Shown here: positions 62,628 through 64,000 of the stretch, in pieces
Numbering within the stretch: the first letter of the stretch is position 1
Layout: every line of letters starts with the position of its first letter
Assembly (NCBI RefSeq): GCF_000702945.1
Contig: NZ_JNLE01000005.1
Location: forward strand, 310,001 to 374,000
Direction of reading: 5' to 3'
DNA: 64,000 nt
Source of the DNA: Clostridium sp. KNHs205
GTDB lineage: Bacteria > Bacillota > Clostridia > Lachnospirales > Lachnospiraceae
Notes under the pieces: model-generated
The model's input: only the letters and a program-made list of their open reading frames with translations
The model's database searches: none
Told to the model about the DNA's origin: nothing
Made by a program: the position numbers and the translations under genes

Positions 62628-62905
62628 TTTCTTGGGTTTTTCCGGGTTTATCTTGAGTCTTTTTTGGGACTTTTCTTGAGGCTTTATCTTGGGGCTTTTC
62701 TCGAGGTTTTTCTTTGGCTTTTTCTTGGCTTTTTCTTGACCTTATCTTGGCCTTTTTCTTGCCCTTATCTTGACCTTATCTTGACCTTATCTTGACCTTA
62801 TCTTGCCCTTATCTTGACCTTATCTTGCCCTTATCTTGACCTTATCTTGACCTTATCTTGACCTTATCTTGACCTTATCTTGACCTTATCTTGACCTTAT
62901 CTTAA
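62628..62905. repeat. Minisatellite of 11-bp units (cttatcttgac)
   Basis: From about 62739 the 11-base unit cttatcttgac (variant cttatcttgcc) is repeated roughly fourteen times with almost no change. Toward the left the array decays into related cttttcttgg and ctttatcttg words back to about 62630. Neither strand is open across it: one frame in every three units meets a stop. It ends 20 bases from the stop of the lactate dehydrogenase gene. Confidence 0.9.
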
Positions 62906-62926
62906 TCTATAATCCGAATTATTTAA

Positions 62927-63877
62927 TTACAGTGATAATATCTTACTGGTGTATTCTCTGATGACACCTACAGATTTCTTGAACTTCTCAAGTTCTTCTT
63001 CTGTCAGATGTACTTCCACTACATCACTGACACCACTGCGGTTAAGAATAGAGGGAACGCCGCAGAATACGTCATGTTCTCCAAATTCACCTTCTAACAG
63101 GGTGGATACCGGAATAATCTTATTTTCATCATTTAAGACTGCCTTTATTATTCCTGCCGCTGTAGTTGCAATACCATAGCAGGTGGTACCTTTGATATTA
63201 AGGATATCAAAGCCTACCCGGGTTACTTTATATACAATCTCATCCAGATTGATTTCATCATATTCCTTATTATCGGAAAGAATATCATTAATCCTCTTAC
63301 CGCCTACTGTTACATGGGACCAGGGGCACATCTGGCTGTCTCCGTGCTCACCCATAGTATAACCCTGTACGCTTCTTGGATCCACATTAAAAAGCTCTCC
63401 GATAAAATGCTTTAATCTCGCGGAATCCATGGCTGTACCGGTTCCAATAACCTGATTCTTAGGAAGTCCGGAGATTTTATATACATAATGTGCGATAATA
63501 TCTACCGGATTGGACACAACAATAAAATGTCCCTTAAAGCCAGCTTCCATAATAGGCGTAACAATGGACTTGGCAATTTTTGCTGACAGCTCCAGTGTAT
63601 CCAGTCTTGTCTGTCCGGCTTTTGGAGGTGCTCCGGCTGTGATAACAACAATATCTGCATCTCCACAGTCCTCATAGGTTCCTTGGGTAACTTTGACATT
63701 ACGGTTTAAATATTCTACGCAGTGGCACAGGTCCATTACCTCTCCTCTGGCTTTATCCTTATTAATATCTATAATCATTACCTCATCACATACTCCCTGT
63801 GTTATAAGACTGAAAGCTGTGGATGAGCCAACCATTCCTGCTCCAACGATTACTACCTTGCTTCTGTTAATTGTCAT
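62927..63877 (-). CDS. ldh: L-lactate dehydrogenase
   Basis: A 316-residue NAD-dependent dehydrogenase of normal length. NAD loop GAGMVG (12-17), substrate loop AGQTR with Gln89 (lactate-type; malate enzymes have Arg here) and Arg91, catalytic His178 in GEHGDSQ and Arg154 in DSARLKH. It reduces pyruvate to L-lactate and restores NAD+ in fermentation. Good GAAAGGAG site. A single gene whose 3' side holds a minisatellite instead of an evident terminator. Confidence 0.95.
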   Translation of the reverse strand: MTINRSKVVIVGAGMVGSSTAFSLITQGVCDEVMIIDINKDKARGEVMDLCHCVEYLNRNVKVTQGTYEDCGDADIVVITAGAPPKAGQTRLDTLELSAKIAKSIVTPIMEAGFKGHFIVVSNPVDIIAHYVYKISGLPKNQVIGTGTAMDSARLKHFIGELFNVDPRSVQGYTMGEHGDSQMCPWSHVTVGGKRINDILSDNKEYDEINLDEIVYKVTRVGFDILNIKGTTCYGIATTAAGIIKAVLNDENKIIPVSTLLEGEFGEHDVFCGVPSILNRSGVSDVVEVHLTEEELEKFKKSVGVIREYTSKILSL

Positions 63878-63907
63878 TTAAAACTCCTTTCTTATCCTGC
63901 CTGACTG

Positions 63908-64000
63908 CTATTCTTTAAGACATTCGATTCTGTTACGGCCATTTCTCTTGGCCTGATATAGCAGTTTGTCTGCAATACCTACCAGTTCTTTGATACTTTC
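63908..64000 (-). CDS. Diguanylate cyclase, C-terminal end (partial)
   Basis: The last 30 codons of a gene that begins beyond the right edge. ADKLLYQAKRNGRNRIE is the typical end of a GGDEF domain. It would make c-di-GMP; sensor parts are outside the window. It ends 31 bases upstream of the lactate dehydrogenase start. Confidence 0.8.
   Translation of the reverse strand, partial: ESIKELVGIADKLLYQAKRNGRNRIECLKE

Noticed and set aside
62735..62905. Possible CRISPR array
   Set aside because: The repeat is contiguous with an 11-bp unit and has no spacers; no cas genes nearby.

Overview
The window is low-GC DNA with strong GGAGG-type ribosome binding sites, tRNA genes without an encoded CCA, and many AraC-type one-component regulators. 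The gene content (GH42 beta-galactosidase, EAL-HDOD and GGDEF signalling, Csp-like S8 protease, CD3324-like and YvyF-like proteins, heterodimeric ABC exporter, RsgA, L-lactate dehydrogenase) points to an anaerobic clostridial chromosome, most likely a Lachnospiraceae of the Anaerocolumna/Lachnoclostridium kind. The family placement is inference from gene style; no ribosomal RNA is present to confirm it.

Layout. 1-6 kb: unrelated single genes (lipoprotein, rfbC, CPT-like kinase, CD3324-like protein, chemotaxis receptor, membrane protein). 6-11 kb: an accessory stretch with a toroid-like protein, an acyltransferase, a frameshifted kinase, the stump of a serine hydrolase and an AraC-GyrI regulator. 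Three 20-bp copies of the 3' end of tRNA-Gly punctuate it, before the intact tRNA-Gly at 11.1 kb; this looks like a stack of old integrations. 11-15 kb: YvyF-like and EAL-HDOD proteins and small ORFs. 14-17.5 kb: AraC regulator and GH42 beta-galactosidase, divergent across a repeated-site intergenic region. 17.6-32 kb: acetyltransferases, galE, GH25 lysozyme, stress proteins (CsbD, GlsB), a CPBP protease, an HTH protein with a glycine pentad repeat, an AraC-GGDEF fusion, a frameshifted carbamoyltransferase next to a carbon-nitrogen hydrolase, and a DUF5780 lipoprotein. 32-35.5 kb: Csp-like S8 protease and decayed GNAT and Nudix genes.

35.7-41.7 kb: a tightly coupled three-gene operon (TerB-N/TerB-C protein, BrxD-like DUF2791 ATPase, BrxHI/Lhr-like helicase) behind a LexA/CI-like S24 repressor with palindromic operators. 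It is a candidate defence or DNA-processing module related to BREX and Ter systems. 41.8-47.1 kb: a complete ribosomal peptide (RiPP) operon: M16 peptidase, winged-helix regulator, two unannotated precursor-like peptides (52 and 42 residues, the second ending in Cys-Cys), a readthrough hairpin, a radical SAM/SPASM enzyme, an MFS exporter, a decayed third precursor, then a terminator. This is the most interesting part of the window. The gene set resembles subtilosin-type sactipeptide loci (radical SAM AlbA plus M16 AlbE/AlbF), but the precursors match no family I recognise.

47-64 kb: LysM 5'-nucleotidase with an unexplained three-way-junction element upstream, an orphan substrate-binding protein beside a 5' fragment of a group II intron, GNAT, a secreted protein, AraC with effector domain, a second identical tRNA-Gly, an AraC-nitroreductase pair divergent from a heterodimeric ABC exporter, a small ORF unit, RsgA, an 11-bp minisatellite, L-lactate dehydrogenase and the tail of a diguanylate cyclase.
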